From assembly GCF_003148385.1 (NCBI RefSeq), contig NZ_CP029463.1, positions 1,798,001 through 1,862,000 on the forward strand: DNA of 64,000 bases, in the 5' to 3' direction. This DNA is from Flavobacterium sediminis. Lineage in GTDB: Bacteria > Bacteroidota > Bacteroidia > Flavobacteriales > Flavobacteriaceae. The position numbers were made by a program, and so were the translations under genes. Positions 8,193 to 17,020 of this stretch are shown in pieces; position 1 is the first letter of the stretch, and the number at the start of each line of letters is the position of its first letter. The notes under the pieces are model-generated. The model saw only the letters and a list, made by a program, of their open reading frames with translations, ran no database searches and was not told the origin of the DNA.

Positions 8193-10304
8193 ATGAAAAA
8201 AGGAATTCTAATAGGGTATGCTATATTAGGTGTTTTGAAACTTACAGCTCAAGAAAAGGAGAGGGATTCTATAAGTGTTAACGGACTTAAAGAAGTCGTT
8301 GTAACGGCTCAGTTTGAACCGCAATCGTTAAAAAAATCAGTTCATAATGTTAGAGTTATTACTGCTGCAGACATACAGAATTTAGCAGCTAATACTCTCG
8401 GTGACGTTTTGAACCAATATATAAATATTACCGTTCGCCCCAGTAGTAATACAGGTCGTTCTACAGTTTCAATGTTTGGTCTGGATGCCGGATATTTTAA
8501 GATTTTAATAGATAATGTTCCATTGGTAAATGAAGGAGGTTTCGGAAACAATATCGATTTGTCTCAGATAAATCTGAATGATATTGAGAGGATCGAAATA
8601 ATTGAAGGTTCTATGGGAGTAACACATGGTGCCAATGCAGTTTCCGGAATCTTAAACATTATAACTAAGAAGTCTACTCCTGAAAAATGGGCAATAACAG
8701 CTACTGCTCAGGAAGAGACTGTGGGTAAAGAATTCTCTTTTTTTGAAGAAGGAAAGCATATTCAAAATGTAAAAGCAGCACATACTATTTCTGAGCATTG
8801 GTTTGCCTCTGTGGGAGGTACTCATAATGATTTTAAAGGTTTTTTAGGAGATATGGAAGGGAAATATCATACAATTAATGACGGAACCAGAGGATATAGC
8901 TGGTTGCCTAAAGAACAATGGCAGGGAAATGCATTGATCTCTTATAAAAAGAATAATTTCAGAGCATTCTACAAGTTTGAAATTTTAGATGAAGTAATCG
9001 ATTTTTACGGTTCGGCAGCTCAGTCCGGATACAGTTCTGAATACGGTGCCTATAAATATGGTGAAGATCAGAGGTATTATACAAACAGATTGTACCATCA
9101 TTTGAATGTGGTAGGCAAATTGTTCTCGCAGCTTAATTATAATGTTTCTATTTCGCATCAGTACCAGAAAAGAGAAGTAGAAGATTTCAGATACAATATT
9201 ACTAACGATGTGGAAATGAACAATTCAAGGAACAAGGATCAATCTATGGAAGTGTTTTATTCCAGAGGGACTTTAAGTAACTTTTTTAAGAAAAAGAGAT
9301 TTGATATTCAACTCGGATATGAAGCTGTTAAGAACAATGGCTTTGCGGTTGTTGATGATGAGGACAATCAAACCAAAGAAGTAAGTAAAGGAATCGATAA
9401 TGTGGACCTTTTTGCTATTTCTGAGATCAATATTAGCGATAAATTGTCAATTCGTCCTGGAGCAAGATATTCTATACAATCTTTATTTGATAACCAATAT
9501 GCTATTTCATTAGGGGGGCGCTATTTATTGCCAAAAAATGTTGAAATAAGGGCTTCAGTAGGAAAATCGTTTCGGACACCTACTTTTGAAGAGCTATATA
9601 GTCAAATCATTTTTGACGGACATTATTTTGTAGGAAATGAAGATCTGGTTCCGGAAAAAAGTACTTCGTATGAAGTCAGTTTAAAAAAGAGAACCGTATT
9701 TGAGTCCGGATCTGTCTTGTCTAATAGTTTAATGGCGGGCTATATTGATGTAAAAGACAGGATTACAAGTGCGCTTACCGGATATGAGGCGGCAACTCCG
9801 ATCTATGAATACATCAACATAAGCCAATATAACAGCATTACGATTTCTTCTACCAATCAGCTTAAAACGGGAAACTGGAATTTTAATTTCGGGATGTCTT
9901 TAACCGGAATTTCCAGATCAATGGACAATCTTGAGTTCTCTTCTGATGATCGTTATCTCTACAATTTCAACATAAATAGTAGTGTTTCTTATTTGGTTCC
10001 GAAATGGAAAACTACTTTTTCAGCATACTATAAATATACCGGTAAGTCCCAACAATATGTCGCCGGAACGGATGAATATGTTCTTTCTGAAATAGAGCCA
10101 TATAGTTGGCTGGATGCATCGGTACGAAAATATTTTCTGAAAGACAAAATAGAATTGACTCTTGGTGCCCGTAACCTTTTTGATATTACTAATGTTAATC
10201 AATCCAACCTCAATCAAGGTGCCGGACATGCTGTATCGTCTCAAATGTTATTGGCTTATGGTAGGAGTTACTTTGTAAAACTAACGTATAACCTTAATTT
10301 TTAA
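8193..10304 (+). CDS. hmuR: TonB-dependent heme receptor
   Basis: The 703-residue protein has a signal peptide ending around TAQEK, a plug domain with LKEVVVTAQFEP (TonB-box-like region) and IERIEIIEGSMGVTHGANAVSGILNIITKK, and a beta-barrel ending in aromatic-rich YFVKLTYNLNF. The RASVGKSFRTPTFEELYSQ motif resembles the FRAP/NPDL heme-receptor region, with NEDLVPEKSTSYE after it. It imports heme or a hemoprotein ligand across the outer membrane. It is followed 22 bases later by the HmuY-like lipoprotein, and diverges from hmuTUV-hemS. Confidence 0.88.
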   Translation: MKKGILIGYAILGVLKLTAQEKERDSISVNGLKEVVVTAQFEPQSLKKSVHNVRVITAADIQNLAANTLGDVLNQYINITVRPSSNTGRSTVSMFGLDAGYFKILIDNVPLVNEGGFGNNIDLSQINLNDIERIEIIEGSMGVTHGANAVSGILNIITKKSTPEKWAITATAQEETVGKEFSFFEEGKHIQNVKAAHTISEHWFASVGGTHNDFKGFLGDMEGKYHTINDGTRGYSWLPKEQWQGNALISYKKNNFRAFYKFEILDEVIDFYGSAAQSGYSSEYGAYKYGEDQRYYTNRLYHHLNVVGKLFSQLNYNVSISHQYQKREVEDFRYNITNDVEMNNSRNKDQSMEVFYSRGTLSNFFKKKRFDIQLGYEAVKNNGFAVVDDEDNQTKEVSKGIDNVDLFAISEINISDKLSIRPGARYSIQSLFDNQYAISLGGRYLLPKNVEIRASVGKSFRTPTFEELYSQIIFDGHYFVGNEDLVPEKSTSYEVSLKKRTVFESGSVLSNSLMAGYIDVKDRITSALTGYEAATPIYEYINISQYNSITISSTNQLKTGNWNFNFGMSLTGISRSMDNLEFSSDDRYLYNFNINSSVSYLVPKWKTTFSAYYKYTGKSQQYVAGTDEYVLSEIEPYSWLDASVRKYFLKDKIELTLGARNLFDITNVNQSNLNQGAGHAVSSQMLLAYGRSYFVKLTYNLNF

Positions 10305-10326
10305 TATACTCAATACTATTGTAATT

Positions 10327-11433
10327 ATGAAAAAAAGTATTTTTATTGTATCAGCAGTGGCCTTATTTATGGCTTCTTGTTCAAGTGATGATGATTCAAC
10401 AACCGGAGGAGAAACAGCCCTTTTACCGGTAGATGAGGCTGTAGTTGCTCCTTTCGTAGGCGGTGCCAATGAACCTAATCAGGTATTTGTAGATTTAAGT
10501 AGCGCTCAGGAAACAAGTATTCAACGGGACAGTTGGGATTTAGGATTTTATAGTGGCAGTGAATTCCGGGTGATCCTTAACGGTTCGATCAAAATGGCTG
10601 TAAAGCAGTTGAACACAACCGATATAACAGAAGTTCAGGAAGAAGATGCTTCTGTGTCTGTAGGATATACCACTTTAGCGGATCTGGGCTATGTTGATAA
10701 TCCTACCGGAATTTTAACCGGAGTCGGAAATGGGGAAGGAACGGCAATTGCAGAAGTTTCAGATAATGATGAGGAAAATAAGGTTTACTTGGTCAATCTG
10801 GGGTATGAAGTAGGAACTACTACGCCGGAAGCCGGATCTGTAGCTTTAGACGGTGAAGCAAGAGGCTGGAAAAAAATAAGAATTACTAAACAAGGCAATG
10901 ATTATGTGTTGCAATATGCGGATCTGGATGCTACAACCGCTCAATCTGTAACAATCTCTAAAAATGCAAACTATAACTTTGTGTTTGTAAGTTTAACAAA
11001 CGGACAAACAGTAAATGTTGAGCCGGAATCGGATAAATGGGATTTGAACTTTACCGGTTTTACAAATTACTACCCTTACGGAACCAGTCAGATCACTTAC
11101 TATTTTTCAGATTTTATTACAACTAATATCCACGGAGGAACACAAGTGTATGAAGTAGTTGTTAGTGATGCAACACAAACGGAGACTGCGTATGCGGATT
11201 TTGCATTGGAAGATGTTGAAGATGCTGATTTTTGGGTGTCAATTACGGATCAAAGAGTTATTGGAAGCAATTGGAGAAATGGCGGAGGACCTTCTTCCGG
11301 TCCAAGTATAAAAGACGATCGTTTTTACGTGGTTAAAGATACAGACGGGAATATCTATAAATTAAGATTGTTAGCATTGACAAATGATAACGGAGTGCGA
11401 GGATATCCTGTTTTTGAATATGAATTGCTATAA
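10327..11433 (+). CDS. hmuY: HmuY-family heme-binding lipoprotein
   Basis: A lipoprotein signal peptide ends in MASCSSDDD, so the mature protein is anchored by a lipid on Cys-17. The body holds the HmuY-type elements SWDLGFYSGSEFRV and KWDLNFTGFTNYYPYG, which recur as two related beta modules. HmuY proteins sit on the cell surface and pass heme to the HmuR receptor encoded just upstream. At 368 residues it is longer than the Porphyromonas protein but normal for flavobacteria. A terminator follows. Confidence 0.85.
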   Translation: MKKSIFIVSAVALFMASCSSDDDSTTGGETALLPVDEAVVAPFVGGANEPNQVFVDLSSAQETSIQRDSWDLGFYSGSEFRVILNGSIKMAVKQLNTTDITEVQEEDASVSVGYTTLADLGYVDNPTGILTGVGNGEGTAIAEVSDNDEENKVYLVNLGYEVGTTTPEAGSVALDGEARGWKKIRITKQGNDYVLQYADLDATTAQSVTISKNANYNFVFVSLTNGQTVNVEPESDKWDLNFTGFTNYYPYGTSQITYYFSDFITTNIHGGTQVYEVVVSDATQTETAYADFALEDVEDADFWVSITDQRVIGSNWRNGGGPSSGPSIKDDRFYVVKDTDGNIYKLRLLALTNDNGVRGYPVFEYELL

Positions 11434-11463
11434 ATATTAGATTGTGTTTGTGTTATGAAAAAA

Positions 11464-11493
11464 GGCTATCGTAAGTTTGGATAGCCTTTTTTT
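11464..11493 (+). terminator. Terminator after hmuY
   Basis: A 7-bp stem GGCTATC/GATAGCC (11464-11470 and 11480-11486) with a 9-base loop is followed by a run of seven T residues. It ends the receptor/HmuY operon and lies between convergent genes. Confidence 0.85.
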
Positions 11494-11498
11494 GTTTT

Positions 11499-12281
11499 TT
11501 AAACCAGTTCTTGCTTCAACATTATTTGTTCGCTGATAGCATCCCAAAGTTTGATTCTTTTTTCTAAAGCAAGTATCGCCATATCGGTTGCTTCCTGCCA
11601 TTTTTTGTCATCGTCACCGCAAAGTTCTTCTATCATTTTCATTGCCATAGGGCCATGTTCGTCCCCGTCAAGCTCAATGTGTCTTTCAAAATAGTAGATC
11701 AGTTGAGATAGGTCAGTGTCAGGGAAGTTATTTTGGAAGTTTTTTAGAATCTCGGTAAACATTTCCGGTATTAGGTCTTCTCTTCCGAAAGTAAAGGCAG
11801 CAGCAATTTGATGTACGTTGCCTTCTTCAATTACTCTGAAAGTAAAGTCCAGAAAGTCTTTTACATTTTCATGCAAAGAGCTATGTTTTATAGATACGAA
11901 AATATTTTGTGTTTCCTGGACATCATGCAAAAAGTCTAAAACGGTTGAGGTATTAGCTCCGCAAGCTTCCATTGCATCTAAATATAGTTCGTAATGACTT
12001 TTTCTTTTGCCTGCCTGATTAATGTCTGTTTCTTCTGCTAATACAATTTCATTGATCAAATAGCGAACCTCAGGGTTTCCTACCGGAACCCAAGGAGTAG
12101 TCGTGCAGGTCAATTTATTTTGTAAAGCTTTTAACAACGACATAAAATCCCATACGGCATACACATGATTTTCTACAAAGCAGTACAAATCATCTAAACT
12201 TTTTATTTCATGATATAAGTTATGATGAAGCAATTGTTTTTTGTACGGCTCAATTGTTTTATGGATCGTTTGGGTATTCAT
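11499..12281 (-). CDS. DUF3050 protein, possible heme-oxygenase-like diiron fold
   Basis: The 260 residues show the DUF3050 signature: FVENHVYAVWDFMSLLKALQ followed by a TPWVPVGNPEVRYLINEIVLAEETD stretch (recognised as motif around residues 35-95) and SHYELYLDAMEACGA. Near residues 190-200 is YFERHIELDGDEHGP, an H-x3-D-x3-H arrangement resembling the third metal-ligand helix of heme-oxygenase-like diiron oxidases. This suggests an all-helical oxidase, but no reaction is assigned. It stands alone and converges on the heme operon; a link to heme use is only positional. Confidence 0.7.
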   Translation of the reverse strand: MNTQTIHKTIEPYKKQLLHHNLYHEIKSLDDLYCFVENHVYAVWDFMSLLKALQNKLTCTTTPWVPVGNPEVRYLINEIVLAEETDINQAGKRKSHYELYLDAMEACGANTSTVLDFLHDVQETQNIFVSIKHSSLHENVKDFLDFTFRVIEEGNVHQIAAAFTFGREDLIPEMFTEILKNFQNNFPDTDLSQLIYYFERHIELDGDEHGPMAMKMIEELCGDDDKKWQEATDMAILALEKRIKLWDAISEQIMLKQELV

Positions 12282-12375
12282 AGCACTAATGTTTTATACA
12301 AAATTAAAAATGCTTCTCTAATTACAGAAGTATTTTGATGTAAATTTTAAATTTCAAAAGAAAATTAAACAAAGA

Positions 12376-13017
12376 TTATTCCAAAGAGTGCTTTTTTAAG
12401 ATTTTTTTCCAGATTTTATATTGCTTCTTGTCTAAAGTCGATTTTAGGAACTCTTCAAATTCTTTTTCTTTCTTTTGCGGATCGAAAGATTCAGACGTAT
12501 CTATTTGCTCCGGGTCGGTAAAGTTGTCGATAGCTTTTTTTTGTACTTCCGTTAAGTTTAGATCGCTGACATTTTCTTGAAAAACGGTCATTATGTTTTG
12601 TTTACGGAACTTGCTTCCTTTTGGAGAATTGGTTTCTAGTTCTTTCCATTTTCGGAATTGCTCTTCAGACAGAATCTTTTTAAATTTTTCTTCTTTTTTC
12701 TTTTTCTCAGCTTCCATCTTACCTTTTAATTCCTCAGGAGAAGTATTAGGATTGAAAGATGTAGTGCGCTTTTTTTCCTCTTCGATCAACTCTTCTCGTA
12801 CCAATAATTCCTGAAGTTCATCAAGGTTCAAGTGTTCTTTCAAAAAACTCAATTGTTCTTCAACAGACATTTTAGTAGCGCTTGAATCTTTTTGTTCAAA
12901 CTGATTTCCAGATGGAGGTCCGGAAGGTCTTTGTCCTCTCATGCCTCCGCCCATCATTCCTGTCTGAGAGAAAGAAGTAAGGCTAAACAGAAAAAGGCAT
13001 AGGTATATATTTTTCAT
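12376..13017 (-). CDS. Exported charged helical protein of unknown function
   Basis: A signal peptide (MKNIYLCLFLFSLTSFSQ) leads into a Met/Gly-rich segment (TGMMGGGMRGQRPSGPP) and then long Lys/Glu-rich helices with repeated EEQLSFLKEHLNLDE and LSEEQFRKWKEL elements. These recall periplasmic Spy/CpxP-like or LTxxQ proteins, in which helical repeats bind unfolded protein or metal; this is a resemblance, not a firm assignment. I chose the ATG at 13017 over the one at 13023 because it opens directly on the signal peptide. Confidence 0.6.
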   Translation of the reverse strand: MKNIYLCLFLFSLTSFSQTGMMGGGMRGQRPSGPPSGNQFEQKDSSATKMSVEEQLSFLKEHLNLDELQELLVREELIEEEKKRTTSFNPNTSPEELKGKMEAEKKKKEEKFKKILSEEQFRKWKELETNSPKGSKFRKQNIMTVFQENVSDLNLTEVQKKAIDNFTDPEQIDTSESFDPQKKEKEFEEFLKSTLDKKQYKIWKKILKKHSLE

Positions 13018-13112
13018 AATCAATAAATTTCCCGACTAAAGTAACTGAAATGATTGATGAAAAGAGTTTATGAAAAGTTAAACTTTACGGAGGTAATAAT
13101 AGTGTTTAAAAA

Positions 13113-13138
13113 AAGCAGGTTTTTAACCTGCTTTTTTA
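13113..13138. terminator. Bidirectional terminator
   Basis: A 9-bp stem AAGCAGGTT/AACCTGCTT with a three-base loop (13113-13133) is flanked by A-runs on the left and T-runs on the right. It ends the acyl-CoA dehydrogenase gene on the - strand, directly after its stop codon. Confidence 0.8.
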
Positions 13139-13139
13139 T

Positions 13140-14318
13140 TTATTTGAATGCTGAAAGACCGGTTACATCCATTCCGGTGATCAGTAAGTGGATATCGTGT
13201 GTGCCTTCATACGTAATTACAGACTCTAAATTCATCATGTGGCGCATGATTGAATATTCTCCGGTAATTCCCATTCCCCCTAACATTTGACGGGCTTCAC
13301 GAGCAATTTTAATTGCCATATCAACATTGTTGCGTTTTGCCATTGAGATCTGAGCAGAAGTAGCTCTTCCTTCATTGCGGAGAACACCTAAACGCCAGGC
13401 TAATAATTGTGCTTTAGTGATCTCAGTGATCATTTCTGCTAATTTTTTTTGTTGTAATTGTGTAGCTCCGATGGGTTTGTCAAATTGAATACGCTCTTTA
13501 GAATAACGCAAAGCCGTATCGTAACAATCCATAGCAGCTCCGATAGCTCCCCAGGCAATACCATAGCGGGCAGAATCTAAACAGCCTAGAGGAGCACCAA
13601 GACCTGATTTTCCAGGTAACAAGTTCTCTTTAGGTACTTTTACATTGTCAAAGATCAGTTCACCTGTCGCTGAAGCGCGAAGTGACCATTTGTTGTGGGT
13701 TTCAGGAGTTGAAAAGCCTTCCATACCTCGTTCCACAACTAAACCGTGAATTCTTCCTTCTTCGTTTTTAGCCCAAACTACTGCAATATCAGCAAACGGA
13801 GCATTGGAAATCCACATTTTGGCACCGTTCAAAAGATAGTGATCACCTTTGTCTTTAAAATTAGTGATCATTCCGCTCGGATTGGATCCGAAATCGGGTT
13901 CCGTTAAACCGAAACACCCCATCATTTCTCCTGTTGCCAGTTTAGGAAGATATTTCATTTTTTGCTCTTCTGTTCCGTATTTCCAAATAGGATACATAAC
14001 TAATGAAGACTGTACAGATGAAGTAGATCGTATACCTGAATCACCACGTTCAATTTCCTGCATGATCAATCCGTACGAGATCTGGTCAAGTCCAGCTCCT
14101 CCGTATTCAACCGGAATGTATGGGCCAAATCCGCCAATTTCTCCTAATCCTTTTATAAGTTGTTTCGGAAATTCAGCACGTTGGGCATACTCTTCTATAA
14201 TAGGAGAAACTTCTTTTTTTACCCAAGCTCTGCTGGCTTCACGGACTAATTTATGTTCATCTGATAATAGATCGTCTAATAAATAATAATCAGGGGACTG
14301 AAATAAATCTGGTTTCAT
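13140..14318 (-). CDS. Acyl-CoA dehydrogenase, glutaryl-CoA dehydrogenase type
   Basis: The 392-residue protein has the acyl-CoA dehydrogenase signatures MGCFGLTEPDFGSNPSGM and RQMLGGMGITGEYSIMRH. The motif ESVITYEGTHDIH holds the catalytic glutamate in the position typical of glutaryl-CoA dehydrogenase. That enzyme oxidises and decarboxylates glutaryl-CoA in lysine and tryptophan breakdown, using FAD. I chose the ATG at 14318: a 20-base leader then precedes it, with CAAATGTA at 14338-14345, which reads TACATTTG on the - strand as a -7 box. No partner gene is adjacent. Confidence 0.85.
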   Translation of the reverse strand: MKPDLFQSPDYYLLDDLLSDEHKLVREASRAWVKKEVSPIIEEYAQRAEFPKQLIKGLGEIGGFGPYIPVEYGGAGLDQISYGLIMQEIERGDSGIRSTSSVQSSLVMYPIWKYGTEEQKMKYLPKLATGEMMGCFGLTEPDFGSNPSGMITNFKDKGDHYLLNGAKMWISNAPFADIAVVWAKNEEGRIHGLVVERGMEGFSTPETHNKWSLRASATGELIFDNVKVPKENLLPGKSGLGAPLGCLDSARYGIAWGAIGAAMDCYDTALRYSKERIQFDKPIGATQLQQKKLAEMITEITKAQLLAWRLGVLRNEGRATSAQISMAKRNNVDMAIKIAREARQMLGGMGITGEYSIMRHMMNLESVITYEGTHDIHLLITGMDVTGLSAFK

Positions 14319-14463
14319 TTTAGTTTGTTTTGGTAAACAAATGTAAACAAAGATTTTTAACAAATCAATGGGTAAATGTTATATTTAAAAATAGAGTTTA
14401 GAAATTAATTTGTTTGGAAGGATAAACTTTGGTAAATTTATGACAGATTAAACGATATTAAAT

Positions 14464-14982
14464 ATGAAAAAAATGAAAGTAGTTCAGTTGGTGCTTGTGT
14501 CTATGATGCTTATCACAACATCTTTTAGTATGGCACAAGGAAAAGGGAAAGACCTTGAAGTGAAAAAAGAGAAGATGGAGAAAAAGATGGATGAAACTCG
14601 GGAGCAAGGCAAAGAGAAAGCAAAAGAAAAGTCAGATGAGGCTAAAGAAAAAATGAAAGAAGCCAAAGAAAGAGTAAAAGAGGCTAAAGAAAACGAAGGC
14701 AATGCTTATGGCAAGGAAAAAGGAGAGTTGAGTGGGAAAGAGTTTGGGAAGGAACGTTCAGAACAAGCTAAAGCAACACTTAAAAAATTAGATGAGCAAG
14801 AGACAAGGATTAATGAATTGGAGACTAAATTAAAAAAGGCAAAACAAGATAAAAATTTATCTCAGGAGCGTCTTGAAAAAATAGCTAAAGCTGAAGAGCG
14901 AATTAAAGAAACCAGAGAAAAACTGGAGAAAGCAAAGCAAAATATGCAAATGCAAATGCAGGAAGGTGAGTCTCAGGAATAG
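14464..14982 (+). CDS. Exported coiled-coil protein, Lys/Glu-rich
   Basis: A signal peptide (MKKMKVVQLVLVSMMLITTSFSMAQ, ending near residue 25) precedes about 145 residues made almost wholly of K, E, A, M, R and Q. Short heptad-like units such as EKMKEAKERVKEAKEN repeat near residues 55-80 and again near 105-160, predicting a long single coiled coil. A glycine-containing break (YGKEKGELSGKEFGKE) divides the two helical stretches. I do not recognise a named family; it may be a periplasmic structural or stress protein. A terminator follows at once. Confidence 0.6.
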   Translation: MKKMKVVQLVLVSMMLITTSFSMAQGKGKDLEVKKEKMEKKMDETREQGKEKAKEKSDEAKEKMKEAKERVKEAKENEGNAYGKEKGELSGKEFGKERSEQAKATLKKLDEQETRINELETKLKKAKQDKNLSQERLEKIAKAEERIKETREKLEKAKQNMQMQMQEGESQE

Positions 14983-14989
14983 AAAAAGA

Positions 14990-15012
14990 AACGGGTTATC
15001 CCGTTTTTTTTA
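14990..15012 (+). terminator. Terminator after the coiled-coil gene
   Basis: A 6-bp stem AACGGG/CCCGTT with a TTAT loop (14990-15005) is followed by a run of T residues. It separates the coiled-coil gene from the convergent trmN6 gene. Confidence 0.8.
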
Positions 15013-15014
15013 TA

Positions 15015-15725
15015 TCACATTTTCAGATAAAACGCTTGGGTAAGTTCAACATATTCCGCTGTGTATTCATGGCGGTTAGTTTCAATTGTTAAACTTGAAA
15101 TTTCCGTTTCTTTATTCTCAAAAGAGAAAGCCAAAAGACTTCTTTTAATTTCAGTTTCAGGTGTTCCTTTAACACGTGTAATCTGAAATGGATAAAGATC
15201 AAACGATTGGCAGATCGTAATAAAATGTTCTTCTTCTTTAAACGGAATGATAACACTGAAAACACCTTTTTCTGAAAGTAAAGCTACAGTGCATTCAATT
15301 AATTCTTCAAAAGGCAATGCTTCTTCAAATCGGGCTAGATCTCTACCTGTGTTTTGAGATTTATAAGCATCGGTATAAAAAGGAGGGTTAGAAACAATGA
15401 GGTCATATTCTTCCTCCTCAAAAAATTCTTCTGTGAACGTTGTTAAATCGGCATGATAACAAAACAATCGATCATTCCAAGGTGAATTTTCAAAATTTTC
15501 TACGCATTCTTCATAAGCATTTTCATCGATCTCAAGAGCATCTATTTGTTCAGCATGGCTTCTTTGAGCCAGCATTAATGCAATAAGACCGGTTCCGGAT
15601 CCGATGTCGAGAATATTATAAGGGGAATTTTTTAGCGGAGACCAAGCACCTAATAACACGCCGTCAGTACCTACTTTCATGGCAGTACGCTCTTGGTTGA
15701 TGGAGAATTGTTTAAAACGGAACAT
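15015..15725 (-). CDS. trmN6: tRNA1(Val) (adenine(37)-N6)-methyltransferase
   Basis: The 236-residue protein starts MFRFKQFSINQERTAMKVGTD, the typical TrmN6/YfiC opening. It has the SAM-binding motif ILDIGSGTGLIALMLAQ and the N6-adenine methyltransferase motif NPPF (DLIVSNPPFYTDAY). It methylates adenosine 37 of tRNA1(Val) using S-adenosylmethionine. It lies 5 bases after rimM, making rpsP-rimM-trmN6, where in enterobacteria the third gene is the unrelated tRNA methylase trmD. Confidence 0.9.
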   Translation of the reverse strand: MFRFKQFSINQERTAMKVGTDGVLLGAWSPLKNSPYNILDIGSGTGLIALMLAQRSHAEQIDALEIDENAYEECVENFENSPWNDRLFCYHADLTTFTEEFFEEEEYDLIVSNPPFYTDAYKSQNTGRDLARFEEALPFEELIECTVALLSEKGVFSVIIPFKEEEHFITICQSFDLYPFQITRVKGTPETEIKRSLLAFSFENKETEISSLTIETNRHEYTAEYVELTQAFYLKM

Positions 15726-15730
15726 AGAAC

Positions 15731-16258
15731 TTATCCCAGATATAAGTCGACTAAACCTTCGGGAGTATTTAGAATCAGTTTTTGTTCTCTTCGGTTAACC
15801 TCTACTATAAAGTCATCAATAACCGGTACTAATATAGTACTTCCTTCGTGGTCGATTTCAAATAAGGCTTGGGTGTTGTTGTCATTTACACGAATGAGCT
15901 TGCCTATTGTGCCCAATCTTACATCTTCCACCTGAAATCCTTCTATCTCGTGGTAATAAAACTTGTTGCCTTCCAGTTTAGGGAGCATGCTGAGCGGTAA
16001 ATAAACTTCGCAGCCTATGATCTCATCTGCTTCTTGTTCGGAACTGACATCTTCAAATTTAACTCTCAGGAAATCTCCTCTGTGAATTAGGCTTCTTTCA
16101 ATAAAAAATGGAACCAGACTTTTGTTGAGTTCAACAAAAACTGATTCCATATTTTCGTAAATTTCGGGTTCATCCGTGTCTAAGTAGATCAGAACTTCCC
16201 CTTTGAAACTGAATTTTTTCGCAACCTTGCCTAAATAGAAACAATCTTTTTTACGCAT
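15731..16258 (-). CDS. rimM: 16S rRNA processing protein RimM
   Basis: The 175 residues match RimM: an N-terminal barrel with YLGKVAKKFSFKGEVLIYLDTDEPE and a C-terminal PRC barrel with FYYHEIEGFQV and ILVPVIDDFIVEVN. RimM binds ribosomal protein S19 in the 30S head and aids maturation of 16S rRNA. It follows rpsP by 18 bases and precedes trmN6 by 5, consistent with one transcript. Confidence 0.93.
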   Translation of the reverse strand: MRKKDCFYLGKVAKKFSFKGEVLIYLDTDEPEIYENMESVFVELNKSLVPFFIERSLIHRGDFLRVKFEDVSSEQEADEIIGCEVYLPLSMLPKLEGNKFYYHEIEGFQVEDVRLGTIGKLIRVNDNNTQALFEIDHEGSTILVPVIDDFIVEVNRREQKLILNTPEGLVDLYLG

Positions 16259-16276
16259 GTGTTACGGTCTTTAAAA

Positions 16277-16819
16277 TTAAGCTTCTGTTTCTTCGTTGTT
16301 CTCTTCAACTGCAGGTGCTTCTTCAGCAGCCTCTTCAGTTGCAGTAGCTTCAGCTTCAGCTGCTTTTTCAGCTTCAACTTTAGCAGCAATACGTTTTTCG
16401 TTTACTTCTTTTTCAGCTTGTAAAGCTTTTGCTTTAGCGTCATCTTTAGCTTTTGCTAAACCATCTTGTTTTGCTCCTACTTTACCAGCTTTTTCTTCTA
16501 ACCAAGTAGCTAATTTAGCATCAGCTTGTTCTTGAGTTAAAGCACCTTTACGTACACCTCCGTCTAAGTGGTGTTTTAATAAAGCTCCTTTGTAAGACAA
16601 GATTGCTCTTGCTGTGTCTGTAGGCTGAGCCCCGTTGTGTAACCATTGTACAGCACCGTCTAAGTTTAAGTCGATAGTTGCAGGGTTAGTGTTCGGGTTG
16701 TAAGTTCCTAATTTTTCAAGGAATTTACCATCTCTTTTAGAGCGTGAATCAGCTGCTACGATCCAGTAAAAAGGTTTTCCTTTTTTACCATGTCTTTGTA
16801 ATCTAATTTTTACAGGCAT
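16277..16819 (-). CDS. rpsP: 30S ribosomal protein S16 with long Ala/Glu tail
   Basis: The first 85 residues are standard S16 (VKIRLQRHGKKGKPFYWIV, then DSRSKRDGKFLEKLGTYNP). The protein continues to 180 residues with an alanine-, lysine- and glutamate-rich tail ending in EEAPAVEENNEETEA, about twice the length of the Escherichia coli protein. Extended S16 tails occur in Bacteroidota; their role is not known. It is the first gene of rpsP-rimM-trmN6. Confidence 0.95.
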   Translation of the reverse strand: MPVKIRLQRHGKKGKPFYWIVAADSRSKRDGKFLEKLGTYNPNTNPATIDLNLDGAVQWLHNGAQPTDTARAILSYKGALLKHHLDGGVRKGALTQEQADAKLATWLEEKAGKVGAKQDGLAKAKDDAKAKALQAEKEVNEKRIAAKVEAEKAAEAEATATEEAAEEAPAVEENNEETEA

Positions 16820-16837
16820 AATCTTTTTGATTAAATT

Positions 16838-16875
16838 TGAGGTTCCCGACCTCAGTTATTAAGGGCGCAAATATA
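16838..16875 (-). promoter_or_regulatory. rpsP leader hairpin and -7 promoter box
   Basis: On the - strand a TATATTTG box lies at 16868-16875, matching TAnnTTTG. Downstream in the same direction the transcript would contain a hairpin with stem TGAGGT/ACCTCA (16838-16843 and 16849-16854), 18 bases before the rpsP ATG. A hairpin this close to the start could tune translation; that is inference. Confidence 0.5.
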
Positions 16876-17020
16876 CAAAAGTTTGTAAAACAATGGACTA
16901 ATATTATGTAAATATTTTTTTGATTAATTGTAAAGTTGACGAAAAAAAATTACTTTTGTCGGAGTGGAAGAATTTCACAGCTAACTATTACAACCTTAAA
17001 TCTATAGAAAATAATTGAGA

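Noticed and set aside
13849..14286. 145-codon open frame on + strand opposite the acyl-CoA dehydrogenase gene
   Set aside because: Its sequence is an antisense shadow, with proline and serine runs and no family match.
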